Shown here: positions 1 through 10,579 of the stretch, in pieces
Layout: each line of letters begins with the position of its first letter
How positions within the stretch are numbered: position 1 is the stretch's first letter
Origin: Ceratopteris richardii
Lineage: Eukaryota > Streptophyta > Polypodiopsida > Polypodiales > Pteridaceae
NCBI GenBank assembly: GCA_020310875.1
Contig: MU260072.1
Coordinates: 723,501 to 787,500 of the forward strand
DNA: 64,000 bases
Direction: 5' to 3'
The notes under the pieces: model-generated
Told to the model about the DNA's origin: nothing
What the model saw: the letters and a program-made list of their open reading frames with translations, nothing else
Database searches by the model: none
Program-made: the position numbers and the translations under genes

Positions 1-524
1 TCTTGAAGAGGTAACAAAATCATGTTTCTTTCACATGGAAATAGAAATATAACAAGTATTTTTCTGTGGCATAAATAAAAGAGAAACGAAAATATCATAA
101 ATCTAAAAGAAAGGATCGCAAAGAATTATTTAAAATGGATACCTTATCTCACTTCTAAATCATTACATAAAAACATGTGATTCTTATTATAAGAGCTTCA
201 GTCCAGAGAAACAAGTACATATATAGCTTATGACCCACTTGAATTGATGCACAACGTAATATGTAAACTTCATAGATTATTATTCTAGAAAAAAATGGAT
301 TTATTGTATTAAAAAAAAAAGCAAATTAATTTTCTATATTCAAACAATACAAATCCTAAGTAGAGAATGAGATAGCCAAATTCATAAAGACGCTAAAGTC
401 CAATAGAAGGGGAGAAGACTTCTCCCAAGAACTCAATTACTTTTGAAGGTTAAAGGCATAAAAAGACAATTTAGATGTAAGAGTAAACTCGCAAGAAAAA
501 AGGCATAATAGGAAGAAAATATAG
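1..524. other. AT-rich DNA, nothing recognised
   Basis: No reading frame or terminal structure that I can assign. A 10-base A-run lies near 311-320. It borders a Copia relic and may be more decayed flank of the same element, but I see no residues that show this. Confidence 0.5.
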
Positions 525-935
525 AAAATAGCAAGAATAGCTAGATGTATGTTAAACAAATTGCATATGAGATTATATTATTAGGTTGATGCAAGATCTA
601 TAATTCTGAACATTATAAATAGATGTCTCGCATCATTGAATACAACTTACACTAGAGGAAGCATGAAGTGGAAGGAATCCTTATCTTTCCCACATAAAGG
701 TATTAAGATGTGTATGTTATACACATGTGCTTTAAAAGTGAGAATAAAAACTGATGCTAGATAGAGAGGTGTATCTTTTTTAGGATACTCCAAGGAAAAG
801 AAATGGACATAGGTGTTATTTCTCTATCCGTAAGAAAGTTTCGATTTTAAGAGATGTGGTCTTTACTAAATTAAAGTCTTGGTATGCACCTTATTATGAA
901 ATCCAAGACAAATAAATTGAAGAGCCTGAAAGAAA
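525..935 (+). pseudogene. Ty1/Copia integrase C-terminal relic
   Basis: From about 528 one frame reads the end of a Copia integrase: an 'IAR..RCMLN' stretch, a decayed 'NR' segment near 615-625, then 'GVSFLGYSKEKK' (about 769-804). After a 1-2 nt shift the next frame gives 'CYFSIRKK' and 'ILRDVVFTKLKSWY' (about 816-880). This is the usual order at the integrase-reverse transcriptase boundary, where the genomic-site block 'FLGYS...GYR...RDVVF' is well conserved. At least two in-frame stops (TAG near 585 and 766) and the frameshift make it non-functional. No LTR, protease or RT part is visible around it, so the element is mostly gone. It does not look like a copy of Copia-1, Copia-2 or Copia-3. 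Confidence 0.75.
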
Positions 936-1180
936 ATCTGTAGAGAGGGAACAAGAAAACTTGGAGTTGAGTAGAAAAGGCTATTGATTGCTTCAACAAG
1001 TGATAGAGCATGAAATTTAATACTTAGAAGTTTCTCAATAGACCCTCAATTACTAATTTGATTTTCCAAAAATGTTACTATAAGAAGACTATTTCTACAT
1101 CCAATTGGTGCTTTTGGACTTAAAATCATTTCTACGTGACATAAAATTGCAACATCCGCTCTATACATACAATACATCTT
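936..1180. other. Non-coding flank, nothing recognised
   Basis: No assignable feature. A 71-codon minus-strand open frame starting at 1261 crosses into this stretch and the neighbouring LINE tail; it has no recognisable composition and I do not count it as a gene. Confidence 0.5.
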
Positions 1181-1196
1181 CACTAGCATGATTTTT
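1181..1196. repeat. Target-site duplication, left copy
   Basis: The 16-base sequence CACTAGCATGATTTTT is repeated exactly at 1443-1458 and brackets the truncated LINE between them. The last Ts merge with the element's poly-T, so the true length may be 11-16 bp. Confidence 0.85.
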
Positions 1197-1442
1197 TTTT
1201 TTTTATAAAGGAAGTTCGGCAATAGCCTACTCTCCCGGACTTGAATTAAATTAAGAAACAAAGGTACAAAAGAAGGGGACTAGTGCCCACGGGACCCCCC
1301 AAATCCCACAAAGGATCGCTAACAGTAAGAAGTCCCCCCCCTTCAGGCACCATCAAGTCCTCCTTTTGATCAACAACAAGCTCAAACCCAAGTGGGCCCC
1401 GCATGAGGGCGACGAGAGGGTGATTAACCTTCTCTGTAATGC
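1197..1442 (-). mobile_element. 5'-truncated LINE (3' end only)
   Basis: A poly-T tract (the poly-A tail of a minus-strand element) opens the insert. The next 150 bases match, with substitutions, the same stretch behind the poly-T at 2242 ('GGAAGTTCGGC..', 'GGGACTAGTGCCC', 'GGGACCCCCC', 'ATCCCACAAAG'). Only about 245 bp of 3' untranslated region is present. The 16-bp direct duplication on both sides is what LINE target-primed reverse transcription produces. Truncation at the 5' end is normal for this class, and no coding part remains. Confidence 0.82.
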
Positions 1443-1458
1443 CACTAGCATGATTTTT
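1443..1458. repeat. Target-site duplication, right copy
   Basis: Exact second copy of CACTAGCATGATTTTT (see 1181-1196), immediately right of the truncated 5' end of the LINE. Confidence 0.85.
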
Positions 1459-2241
1459 ATTCCAGCATACCCTGAGCCGATTAAATAATCATTCGCATGT
1501 CTTGATAAGAATATTTCATGGTTACCTTACCATCCATATTTCTTTTTTAACTTTAATTCCTTGGTCGTTGAGCACTAGAATATTTTTCATTTGCAAAACG
1601 ACCTAGTCTAACAAATATAAAGAATCCATTTTGAGTGTATTGTCTTCTACTTCCATGTCCTCCTCTATTTATTGCTCTTCCAACTACTTAAATACATTTT
1701 CTTGTTGTTCTCAACCGATTAGGTTGTTTCCAAAGCATCTTTAGCCTCTTTTAGTTCCTCCAATTTTTCTTCCTCTTAGTTTCCTTACATAAAAAATTTA
1801 CCCTTGGATCATGGTATCAACATCAAGGATACTAAAGTTTTGAGCATGATCATAGAGGGTTTTATCTTAATGTGCTCCTTGGTTCCTTTCCATAGCTATA
1901 TCAATGATTGGTGGTGTGGACTGATTCTTCTTTCTCCACTGACTCCCTTGGAAATTTTTTAAAAAATGATCAAGGATAGGTCTTATTACTATCTGGTATC
2001 AATAATTTCATGTTCTCTAGATTTATGTTTATTCTAGAACTTCTAAAATATGGGGATGTTTTTATATCAAAATCATTTTAATATCAAACGTGTAGGAAAA
2101 TCCCCCAAAGTTCACTTTCCACATTACCCTCAATCATTGCATGACCATTTCTATACTTTGAAGGGCATCAAAACATGGGTGAAATGGAGAACACTTCGTT
2201 GGGAAAGAAATAGATAAGCTCTTGATATGATTTCACCTCAG
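1459..2241. other. Decayed DNA, nothing recognised
   Basis: Eight hundred bases with no open frame of note and no terminal repeat I can pair. It separates two LINE insertions and presumably is the older host sequence for both. Confidence 0.45.
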
Positions 2242-3760
2242 TTTTTTTTTTTTGCAAAAGGGAAGTTCAGCCTTGGCCTAATCTCTCGGAATTTAATTAA
2301 AGAAAAAAATAAAGAAAAAGGTACAAATGACTGGGACTAGTGCCCTTGGGACCCCCCTTATCCCACAAAGCAGAGGCAGAACATTTGGAATTAGTGAGCA
2401 TTACAAAGGAGGTTAAGGACCCTCTCCTCCCCCTCATGTGGGGCCCATTTACATTTAGCTTGTTGTTCTCGATGATAAATACTTTATGATGCCCAAAAGG
2501 TGGGTACCTCTTCCACTTGGATACTCTTTTACCACGGAGGAACAGAGACTTCTAGATTGACCACTCCTTAAGAGGTTGTCCAAAGTTGTTTGCACACCAC
2601 TCCCTCCAAATCTTCCTGAGGATCTCCCCTCTTATAGCATTCGAAAGTGTCATCGAGAAGCCAATCGTGTCGCCTAGAAGCACTTGTTTCCAAGTGATTT
2701 GTTCCTGTAGTCTTAGAATGTTCATAAGGAACTGCTAGAGTTGGAAGGACTTGGGGCACAAAAAGAAGATGTGGCTGAGGTCTTCAATGCAGCGACAACA
2801 TTGCTTGCACCATGATCGAGCACCACAAATTTTGCTAGCCTTTAGATTGGACCGGATACTGTGATGCAAGATTCGCCACATGAGAAGAGACTTTTTGGTC
2901 TCGATGAGAGGATGCCAAACGGACATGAACTTCAAATCCCAACGTAGCCTCGTCCAAGATAGACACCACTTCATGTTAAGAGTGACATGATAATCCGTGT
3001 TTGCCTGAACTCTAAGAATTCTGGGAAGGTATTTTCCATTGTGCCAAATAATACCCTCATGGCACGACTGATCTTGGCCAATGAGAAGATGGGTTTTTGA
3101 TCATTCCCAAGTGAGGCATCTGCTTTGAAGGAGGGCCCATTCTTCGTGGTTCACTCTTATTTCAGGATCTATGTCCTCAAAGCTTATTCATTAGCCAATT
3201 TCTTATTTCTAGAGACGTTTCCAAAGGCTAAACCCCTTGTTCCTAAGCCTCTTTGCAATTTGGAGGCTCCAGGAAGCCACACCTCTGATGCCGGTGACAA
3301 AAAACTAGATAGATTCATTTTGTCTGATTTCAGCCACCCATTTCCAATCTTCTTTGATCCTAATCAATTGTTTGAACTTGTTCCAACTCTTCCACAAAGA
3401 GCGCACAAGAATTGAGCCTTTTTGGGAAACCAGATTCGCAGAGAATAAAAGGGTAAGGAGGCCCAAGTCCTTCCAACCAAGAAGTCCCACCAGTGTAATT
3501 ACGTTCTTGTTCCTCAAAATGAGCTTGGTCCAAGACGTCTCACAATCGCACCAAGCCCTAATGATTTAGCCGCCAACTTGCTAGCCATCTCTTCAATATT
3601 CATGATGCGTAGACCTCCACAATCCTTATCATTGATGCAAGTAGACCATTTAGTTTTGGGAAACCCCCTTCTATTGTGGTCCCCAGTCCAAAGAAAATTT
3701 CTGCAGATTCTTTCCAATTTGCTGAGCTCTTGATCTGTCAGTCTCTAGCAAGAGAGAAAG
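2242..3760 (-). mobile_element. 5'-truncated LINE (non-LTR retrotransposon)
   Basis: Minus-strand element whose poly-A tail is the poly-T at 2242-2253. The 3' untranslated region (about 2254-2500) is related to that of the small LINE at 1197-1442, so both belong to one family. The coding part that remains is the C-terminal end of ORF2. The 5' limit is uncertain: similarity to LINE reverse transcriptase begins about 3750. I found no convincing target duplication. The 10-mer AGCTCTTGAT occurs at 2217-2226 and 3725-3734, but the second copy seems to lie inside coding sequence. Confidence 0.8.
2510..3755 (-). pseudogene. LINE ORF2 C-terminal remnant (RT tail and zf-RVT)
   Basis: Two blocks are recognisable on the minus strand. 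At about 3750-3560 there is the post-RT segment with 'LERICRNFLWTG', 'K.KWSTCI.....GGLRI' and 'A.KLAAKSLG', which matches the conserved FLW...GGLGI region downstream of plant LINE reverse transcriptases. At 2974-2735 there is the zf-RVT domain: 'W......KSLLMWRILHHSIRSN' followed by 'CGARSWCKQC..CIEDLSHIFFLCP', with the usual Cys/His spacing. Between them several short frames with stops carry the linker. It is a dead copy lacking the endonuclease and the catalytic RT core. Confidence 0.8.
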
Positions 3761-3789
3761 TAAATGGTTGAGGAGAGGACCTTAAACCA

Positions 3790-4668
3790 TTACCCTAAAA
3801 CCCTAACTCTAAAACATGTGTGTGTATCTATATGTGTGTGTATGTATATGTGTGTATGTGCATGTGTGTATGCATGTGTATATATATATGTGTGTCTATG
3901 ACTATGTGTGTGTATGTGTATATGTGTGTATTTACATGTGTGTGTATGTGTCTATGTGTGTGTATGTGTCTATGTGTGTGTATGTGTCTATGTGTGTGTA
4001 TATGTGTCTCTTCTGTGTGTATATATATGCATGTAACTCTATGTGTGTGCATGTGTATGTATGTGCATGTATGTATATGTGTGTGCATGCATGTATGTAT
4101 ATATGTGTGTATGCATGTGTATGTATGTATGCATATGCATGTGTGTATGTATATGTGTGTGTATGTACATGTGTGTATGTATATGTGTGTATATATGCAT
4201 GCATATGCATGAATATGCATGAGTGTGTGTGTATGCATGTGAGTGTGTGTGTATGCATCTGAGTGTGTATGTGTATATGTGTGTGTATGTGTGTATGCAT
4301 ATATGTTTGTATGTGTGAAAAAGTGTATATATGTGTGCATGTGTGTGTGTATATGTGGTTGTATATGTGTGTATGTGTGAAAACATGTGTGCATGAATAT
4401 GTGTATATGAATATGTGTGTATGTGTGTATGTGTGTATTTGAGTGTATGTGTGTATGTATATGTCTATATCTTATGTGTGTGTATGTACGCATCTGAGTG
4501 TATGTGTGTGTGTATGTGTATATATGTTTGTGTATGTAAATGTGTATGGATGCATGTGTGTATCTATGTATTTGTATGCATGTGTGTATATATGCATGCA
4601 TATGCATGAGTATGCATGTGTGTGTATGTATGCATGTGTGTGTGTATATGTGTATATGTGTGTATGCT
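3790..4668. repeat. TG/TA-rich microsatellite (TGTGTATG-type)
   Basis: About 850 bp of interrupted TATGTG/TGTGTATG/TGCATG units, opening with a short CCCTAAAACCCTAA block. It lies in the intron between the leader exons and the transposase exons of CACTA elements. Long open frames of Met/Cys/Tyr/Val on one strand and His/Thr/Ile/Tyr on the other are by-products of the repeat and not genes. Confidence 0.95.
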
Positions 4669-4720
4669 CTAAAACCAAAATTAAACATTAACAAAAATTA
4701 ATTTCATTTCCTTTTCTCTT

Positions 4721-4760
4721 TAATCTCTCTCTCTCTCTTTCTATCTCTCTCTTTGTCTCT

Positions 4761-4793
<33 letters not shown>

Positions 4794-4799
4794 TCTAAG
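4721..4799. repeat. CT/TC simple repeat
   Basis: A run of TCTCTCTC with a few TTTG interruptions. The same CT tract sits at the same place in CACTA-A (51755-51930), so it is an old property of the family. Confidence 0.95.
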
Positions 4800-4839
4800 A
4801 AAGAAAAAAATAGTAGATGCATGTACAAAAATCACTTAC

Positions 4840-5035
4840 ATAAATGTAATCTCCTCTGGATCGCTCGTCACAACACAATGGACATCACCTCTTATCAGAA
4901 AAGAAATTGACACTAGAAAGCTCCTATAAAACAAAATGAAACAGAAATTTGGAAACAAAATGAATAGAGAAAGAGAGACAATGAAGGAGTGCATCACTTA
5001 CCAAGATGAAAGAGAGAGTGATGTGTGTGTGTAGA
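4840..5035 (-). other. CACTA-C non-coding leader exons with splice sites
   Basis: On the minus strand a consensus splice donor, GTAAGT, occupies 5001-4996 after an exon ending CATCTTG. A likely acceptor, TTTTATAG, lies just above 4923, and a second GTAAGT donor lies at 4839-4834. That defines a small exon 4840-4923 and an intron of about 78 bp. The same block, with the first donor kept (52116-52111), occurs in CACTA-A. Nothing in it looks coding, so it is read as 5' untranslated leader of the transposase transcript. Splicing is inferred from sites only. Confidence 0.6.
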
Positions 5036-5249
5036 GAGACAGAGATCTATGTGTGTGTGGAGAGAGAGAGAGAGAGACAAAGAGAGATTTGTGTATGTAT
5101 GGAAAGAGAGGAGGGTGGATGTGTATGAGAGGAGAGATAAAAAGTTGAGGGCAAGCACAATGCATATGAGATCGAGATGCTCATGCACAAATTTGACTAA
5201 GAAAAAAGATTTAAGCTCAAAATAGAGGACTAGTAGACTTTTGTATTTC

Positions 5250-5500
5250 GGGTTATTAAACGCATCATCAGTTTAGGCATCAATATATACACCAATATAG
5301 GCGTTGGTATAAGTGCCAATATAAGCATCGGTATTTTACTCACAGATGTTGATGTCCATATCGATGCCTAAGCCAACATCCATATTGGCAACAACATTTT
5401 CTGACATGTATATAGTGATAATTCTCCAACAGTCATATTGACACTACACTGACTATTGATATGGCTCACAAAGCTTTTCCACGGACCTTCAATGGTCATA
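5250..5500. repeat. CACTA-C subterminal repeats
   Basis: Degenerate short motifs of the type GCATCGGTAT / ATACCGATGC and relatives ('AGGCATCAATAT', 'AGGCGTTGGTAT', 'AAGCATCGGTAT', 'ATATCGATGCC') in both orientations. Equivalent arrays flank the termini of CACTA-A (52290-52505) and CACTA-B (54355-54640). In En/Spm elements such arrays are the binding sites of the TnpA-like protein. Confidence 0.7.
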
Positions 5501-5529
5501 TTGACACTGGGGATGACCTCAATATGGCT

Positions 5530-5534
5530 AGCAT
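5530..5534. repeat. TSD AGCAT, left of Copia-1a
   Basis: Five-base target duplication AGCAT, repeated at 10549-10553 directly after the right LTR. It lies in the subterminal zone of CACTA-C, proving that Copia-1a inserted after the CACTA. Confidence 0.93.
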
Positions 5535-5766
5535 TGTTGATGTATTTAGGTAGTGATGTGTGTGAACACACTAGGACCGTCGAGGCACTTTTTTCCCTCT
5601 TTAGGAGGTTTTTTTGCCTCGGCTTGTATATACGCTTATTGCCCTAATGGGCTACTTATCTTTGTACATTCTCTAGTAATACATTCAGTATTGTGTGTTA
5701 TGCTCCAAGCTTCTTCTTCTTCCTTGGGGTGTTTGAGCATGCTTCCGCAGATGTCAAACTCCAACA
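5535..5766 (+). repeat. Copia-1a 5' LTR
   Basis: A 232-bp LTR beginning TGTTGATG and ending CTCCAACA, with the usual TG...CA ends. Homologous LTRs lie at 10316, 11837 (inverse), 20176 and 20568 (inverse), and in part at 53714. Confidence 0.95.
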
Positions 5767-5768
5767 AT

Positions 5769-5780
5769 TGGTATCAGAGC
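5769..5780 (+). other. Copia-1a primer binding site (tRNA-iMet)
   Basis: TGGTATCAGAGC starts two bases after the LTR and is the standard Copia site, complementary to the 3' end of initiator methionine tRNA. Confidence 0.95.
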
Positions 5781-8700
5781 AGGTCGTCGCTTCATTTAGG
5801 GTGCCATCGACACTCCTATGGTTGTAGTCTCAGAATCGCACGAAGTTTGGTGAGCATACTCAACGTGTTTTCGAGATCAAAACAGCCTAGCTTTGTGGTA
5901 CCAGAATCGCGATCTGAGCTCGTTTCGGCCTCCGTACGCACTATCATATTGCTTGTGCAGGCTATTTTGTCTTTTTGTGCCAAATGTATATACTAGTTTC
6001 TATTTGCCAGTATAAGCGTCTCGAAGTCTGCTACAGGTCTAGCTGAATTCGTCTAGGCAGTTCTATTCAATTTTCTGCATCAAGGTATTTTAGTCACTGA
6101 CCATGGCTGAAAGTAGTGATGTATTCTGTATGTTGGCTGTTGAGGATAAATTGGATGGTATGAACTACCCGTTATGGGCTTATATGATGCGACATGTGTT
6201 GGTTGCAAAAGGATTGTGGAACATTGTGCAGGGTGTTGAAAAACATCCTATCACGCCTGCAACTGTTAAAAGTATATGTATGAAAGCTGATGCAGAAGGT
6301 GTTGAAGATGATGATATTCTGCATACTCCTATTCGTGCTGTGGTTTTTGCTGCACCTAGTGTAGAGCAGATTCATTGGGATGGCAGAGATGCTCAAGCAC
6401 ATGCATTGATAACTTTATCTGTCAAACGTGGCATTATTCCTCACATTCGCTCTTGTAGAACAGCTAAGGATGCTTGGGATACACTTACCACATTGTACCA
6501 AGCTAGAAATGAGGCTCATGTTGCTTATCTCTGATAACAGTTGGAGAGTGAGCGCATGAATGAAGGTGATTCTATGGACAGTTTCCTAACAAAGATCAAA
6601 GACTTGAAGGAACAATTGATTTCTTCTGATGAGGTTATACCAGATAGCTCACTTGTGCAGACCATTCTGAATGGTCTTCCTGATTCATATTAGAGTTTGC
6701 CTTCTACTCTTCGATTGATGATGAAAGGAAATCCAAATGCCTTGTCTCTTTTGTTGCAGGAAGAGCAGTCCAGGCAGAATAGGTCCATTATGCGAGTTGT
6801 AGATCAAGCTTTCCTGGCTAGTCAGAAGGGCAAAGGAAAATGGAGCTCTTTAAGTAGTAAGTAGAAATCTGCTAATTCTGAACATTCAAAGAAGGAAGAT
6901 AAAGATGATAAGAAATTAGAAAAGCAGAGATTGTTTTGTAAGTACTGTAAAGGGAATGATCATATCATAAAGAACTGTCCAAAACTGGCTCCTAAAAGGC
7001 AAAGAAGAAAGAGGCTGGAATGGTTGTTGCAGAGGCCTCTACACCAAAAACAGAGTCTGCTAATCTTGTGTAGGAAGAAGAATGGGCGTTTACTACTATC
7101 TACAGTTTTGACCAATCTTCTCATGAGCAGTGCATGTCTGTAGTACACTCAGATGTTTGGTATTTTAACAGTGGGGCGACCATGCATCTTACCTCACAGC
7201 GTAGTTTCTTCTCTTCACTCGAGCCTACCCCTACAGGGAATTTGTACTAGGGATCAAGAAGAACCTGTTATCAGTTTCTGCATTAGCCAAGATTGGCTTG
7301 GTTGTGAAATTTGTTGACGACAGGTGTACAGTTCATGGTCTGTCAAATGGCGATGTGATTATTGCTTCTGGCATTTTATGTCATGGGCTATAAGCTCATA
7401 GACTATGAAAGATCTATAAATGATTCAGCATGTGCAGTACATGATTCAGAGGCTATGTTAGATGCAAAGCTTTCGCATGCATGCTTTGGTCATCTGAATT
7501 TTTCTAGTTTGCTACACCTGCAGAAATCTGAAATGGTGTCCTCTTTGCCCAAACTTGAGGCACCTGAAGAAGATGTTTGTGAAGGCTGTATTTTGGAAAA
7601 AATGAAGCGTTCCTTATTTCCAAAAGATGGTTCAGTTTGGGCTACTCAGAAATTGCAGCTTGTACATAGAAATGTCTATGGTCCTATGCAGACATCTTCT
7701 TTTGGAAATTATCTTTACTTTCTAACTTTCATTGATGATTTTATCTGTGAGCATGTAAAATAGGCACCCTCCATTCAGATTGAGGGGGGGAATATATGTC
7801 TTCTAATTTTAATGCATATCTGGGTGAATGTGGGATAAAACACCAGTGTACAGTGTCGTATACACCTCAAGAAAATGGAGTTGTTGAACGAAAGAAGGGG
7901 TCACTCATGGAGATCGTGAGGTGTATGGTCAAGAGTCAGGCTTTACCACATAGTTTCTGGCTTGAGGCTATCATGTGTGCAGCATATGTACTGCACAGGT
8001 GTCCTACTAAAGCATTGCAGTCTATCACTCCATGTGAGGCTTGGCATGATTGCAAGCCATCTGTATCTGCATGTTTTTGTTTGTTTGGCATATGCATTAG
8101 TGCCTGAACAACATCGCAAAAAAACTGGATGATAAAGCAATAAAATGTATTTTTGTTGGGTACAGTTCTGAAAGAAAAGGCTATCATCTGTATCATCCAC
8201 AAACTAAATGCATTCTGGTTAGCCGTGATGTTGTTTTTATGGAAGATGCTATTCGTCCATTGCTTTCATGTATTAAGGAGACATCTAATAGCTCCAAAGA
8301 CATGTATGATACTTTGCTACCTCTTTTTATAGGTGGACAGTCTAGTGCTAGTCTCAATGAGGCAACTTCTTAGCCTTTGCAGGTTTCATGTGATGATGCA
8401 GATCATTCCATTTCTGATGTAGATTTACATGATGCACTAGTTCATGAGAGAGCTAATATTGAGTAGGCCAAAACTATGCCAAAATGGCTAGTGCAAACTT
8501 TGCGTGACAGAAAATTAGATACACCTCTATCATATCGTACTCATTCAGGCTCTCATAGTGCGTCTTTTGCATCAGATTGTTATGCTATGGCTGCATCTAG
8601 TCTCTATGATGAGAATGAGCCTGTTTCATTTTATGAAGCTCAAAATTCAGAAAATTGGATAGTTGCTATGCAATTTGAATATGATGATATAATGTAAAAC

Positions 8701-9859
8701 TGTACTTGGTCTTTATGTGACTTGCCTCCTGGCAAGAAGGCCATCGGAAGTAAGTGGGTATACAAGCTGAAGCGTAAATCAAATGGTACAGTTGACAGGT
8801 ATAAGGTTAGGCTTGTTGCAAAGGGTTATGCACAAGAAAGAGGCATTGATTTTGATTAGATCTTTGCCTCTACATGCCGTATGACTACTGTTCGGAGCAT
8901 CTGTGCACTTGGAGCTCATCATGGTTGGAATGTACATCGATCGACATTAAAACTGCATTTCTGAATGGTGACTTACATGAAGAAGTGTATGTTTTTCAAC
9001 CCCGTGGCTTTGTGCAGAAAGGGCGTGAAAACCAGGTGTGCAGGTTAAAGAAGGCATTATATGGTTTAAAGCAAGCACCACGTGCTTGGTATGAGAAGAT
9101 ACACACCTATCTGATTGCACATGGTTTTGAGAACAGTTCAATTGAAAGCACCTTATATGTTAAGGGTGCTAATAATGTACTTCTGATCATTGTGGTTTAT
9201 GTTGATGACATGCTGGTCACTGGTCCTAATGAGAGGCATATTTCTAATTTTAAGGCTGATTTGTATGCCTCATTTGAGATCTCTAATTTGGGGCATTTGC
9301 ATCACTATTTGGGCATTCAGTTTATGCAAGTTGATGGTGGAATGGCTTTGTGTCAAACAAAATATATTGACACATTATTGCAGCATTTTGGCCTTGAAGA
9401 CTGTAAGCCTATTGCCACTTCTATGGAGACAGGTTAATGATTGAGTCTTCATGATGCTGGAGATGCATTTGATGTTGTTCTCTATTAGCAAGCTGTTTGG
9501 ATGCTTGATTTACTTATGCATTACTCGGCCAGATATTTAGTTTGTTGTCTCATAGATGAGCAGATTTATGCATTGCCCAGGAGTCAAGCATTGGTAGGCG
9601 ATTAAGCGCATCTTTTGCTACTTGAGTGGTACTTGACTACTCGTGTTGTTTTATCCCAAGGGCGGATCACTACCGCCAAATTTGCATGCTTTTTCTGACT
9701 CTGATTGGGCTGGTTGCTATGACACTCATGTGTCTACTAGTGGCTTTTGCTTCATGCTTGGTAGCTCATGTATATCTTGGTTGAGCAAGAAGCAGCCTAT
9801 TGTGGCCACTTCTAGTTGTGAGGCTGAGTATAGGGCAACTTTCACAGCGACTATTGAGT

Positions 9860-9899
9860 GTGTGTGGCTCTACCACCATTGGGTGGTAGAGCCACACAC
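9860..9899. repeat. Perfect 18-bp inverted repeat in Copia-1a RNase H
   Basis: The arms 9860-9877 (GTGTGTGGCTCTACCACC) and 9882-9899 are exact reverse complements with a 4-base loop. Sister copies have only one arm, so the second arm is an insertion that arose in this copy. It sits directly before a local triplication. Confidence 0.9.
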
Positions 9900-9907
9900 T
9901 GGTTTGG

Positions 9908-10010
9908 TATTGGTCAGTCCTCTACCACCACCATCTTGGGTATTGGTCAGTCCTCTACCACCATCTTTGGCTGATTTGGGTATTGGTCAGTCCTCTACCA
10001 CCACCATCTT
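9908..10010. repeat. Three tandem copies in Copia-1a RNase H
   Basis: The segment TATTGGTCAGTCCTCTACCA plus a CCACCATCTT tail occurs at about 9908, 9940 and 9980. The inner copy at 15922-20103 has a single equivalent (about 19842-19875). The expansion adds residues near the RNase H C-terminus and may be linked to the hairpin just upstream. Confidence 0.85.
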
Positions 10011-10315
10011 CACTGAAAGTCGGAGCGCATTGGCTGTTGCAAGGAACCCTATGTTCCATGCTCGCACTAAGCACATTGAGGCTCATTATCACTATGTCAG
10101 GGAGAGGTTCTCTACTGGGGAGATCAGCTTGGCATATGTGCCCATGCAAGAGAACATTGCAGAACTTTTCACGAAGGCTCTGCCTAGGGAGAAGTTTGAA
10201 GCTTTCCACAAAGCTTTGGTCTTACTTCCTTTTGTTGAGTGATTTCCACATAGCTTGGACTTCCTTATACATGAGTGCCAAATCCTTGTTCACTGCATCA
10301 CTCCCAGCGAGGATT

Positions 10316-10548
10316 TGCTGATATATATAGGTAGTGATGTGTGAAAACACACTAGGACCACCGGGGCACTTTTTTCCCTCTTTAGGAGGTCTTTTTCCCC
10401 CGGCTTGTATATACACCTATTGCCCTAATGGGCTACTTATCTTTGTACATTCTCTAGTAATACATTCAGTATTGTGTGTTGTGCTCCAAGCTTGTTCCTC
10501 TTCTTCCTTGTGCTATTCGCATGCTTCTGCAGACGTCTTACTCCAACA
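10316..10548 (+). repeat. Copia-1a 3' LTR
   Basis: Begins TGCTGATA and ends CTCCAACA, 233 bp. A short purine-rich run (AGCGAGGA) precedes it in the polypurine-tract position. Followed by AGCAT. Confidence 0.95.
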
Positions 10549-10569
10549 AGCATCAGTATGAGACTCAAA

Positions 10570-10579
10570 TGTTGTAGTG
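10570..10579. repeat. CACTA-C right terminus
   Basis: TGTTGTAGTG, the inverse complement of the CACTACAACA at 54333-54342. It lies 17 bases after the TSD of Copia-1a, where CACTA sequence resumes. The next three bases (TTA) would be the CACTA target duplication, which cannot be checked because the left end is lost. Confidence 0.8.

Larger units (their letters stand above)
6103..10242 (+). pseudogene. Copia-1a gag-pol polyprotein pseudogene
   Basis: The ATG at 6103 opens gag, with 'NYPLW' and 'GLWNIVQG' near the start and the zinc knuckle CKYCKGNDHIIKNC from about 6937. The protease keeps 'WYFNSGAT' (7168; NSG in place of DSG). The integrase has 'HACFGHLN' (about 7476), a core region to 8100 and 'YTPQENGVVER'. 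RT runs about 8700-9440 with 'YVDDML' at 9199. RNase H (9640-10240) keeps 'SDSDWAGC' and 'SSCEAEYRA'. Stops are numerous and mostly TAG where sister copies have CAG or CAA. There are two internal deletions of roughly 100 bp relative to the inner copy at 15922: one near 7245 in the protease, one near 7745 removing integrase residues after 'FIDDF'. It cannot encode a working polyprotein. Confidence 0.93.
5535..10548 (+). mobile_element. Copia-1a, complete but decayed Ty1/Copia element
   Basis: A 5.0-kb plus-strand Copia element with both LTRs (5535-5766, 10316-10548), AGCAT target duplications, a Met-tRNA primer site, and the order gag, protease, integrase, RT, RNase H. The two LTRs differ at more than 20 of about 232 positions by eye (roughly 10%), so the insertion is old. 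Other members of the family in this window are the composite at 11837-20798 and the fragment at 53714-54332. Confidence 0.95.
3785..10579 (-). mobile_element. CACTA-C: 5' portion of a CACTA element, split by Copia-1a
   Basis: The parts are 3785-5534 and 10549-10579; the middle is the Copia-1a insertion. The segment has the same order as the 5' end of CACTA-A (50323-52520): CCCTAAA-like block, TG/TA microsatellite, CT tract, small leader exons with splice donors, subterminal repeats, terminus. The right terminus is TGTTGTAGTG at 10570-10579, the inverse of the CACTACAACA that begins CACTA-B. The transposase part that should lie to the left is missing; a LINE abuts it. Transcription would run leftwards, as in the two other copies. 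Confidence 0.8.

Noticed and set aside
2217-3734. AGCTCTTGAT at 2217-2226 and 3725-3734 as target duplication of the larger LINE
   Set aside because: The right copy seems to be within ORF2 coding sequence and the left copy is 15 bases from the poly-T; ten bases can match by chance.
3785-3815. CCCTAAA-like blocks here and at 24800-25750 and 59560-60400 as telomere or interstitial telomere
   Set aside because: The cores are degenerate and embedded in a longer unit that recurs at the same place of each CACTA intron.
3816-4694. Long open frames of Met/Cys/Val/Tyr or His/Thr/Ile/Tyr (up to 288 codons), also at 25090-25767, 50462-51867 and 60464-61151
   Set aside because: They are translations of TG/TA microsatellite on both strands and in several frames at once; repeat periodicity, not coding selection, keeps them open.
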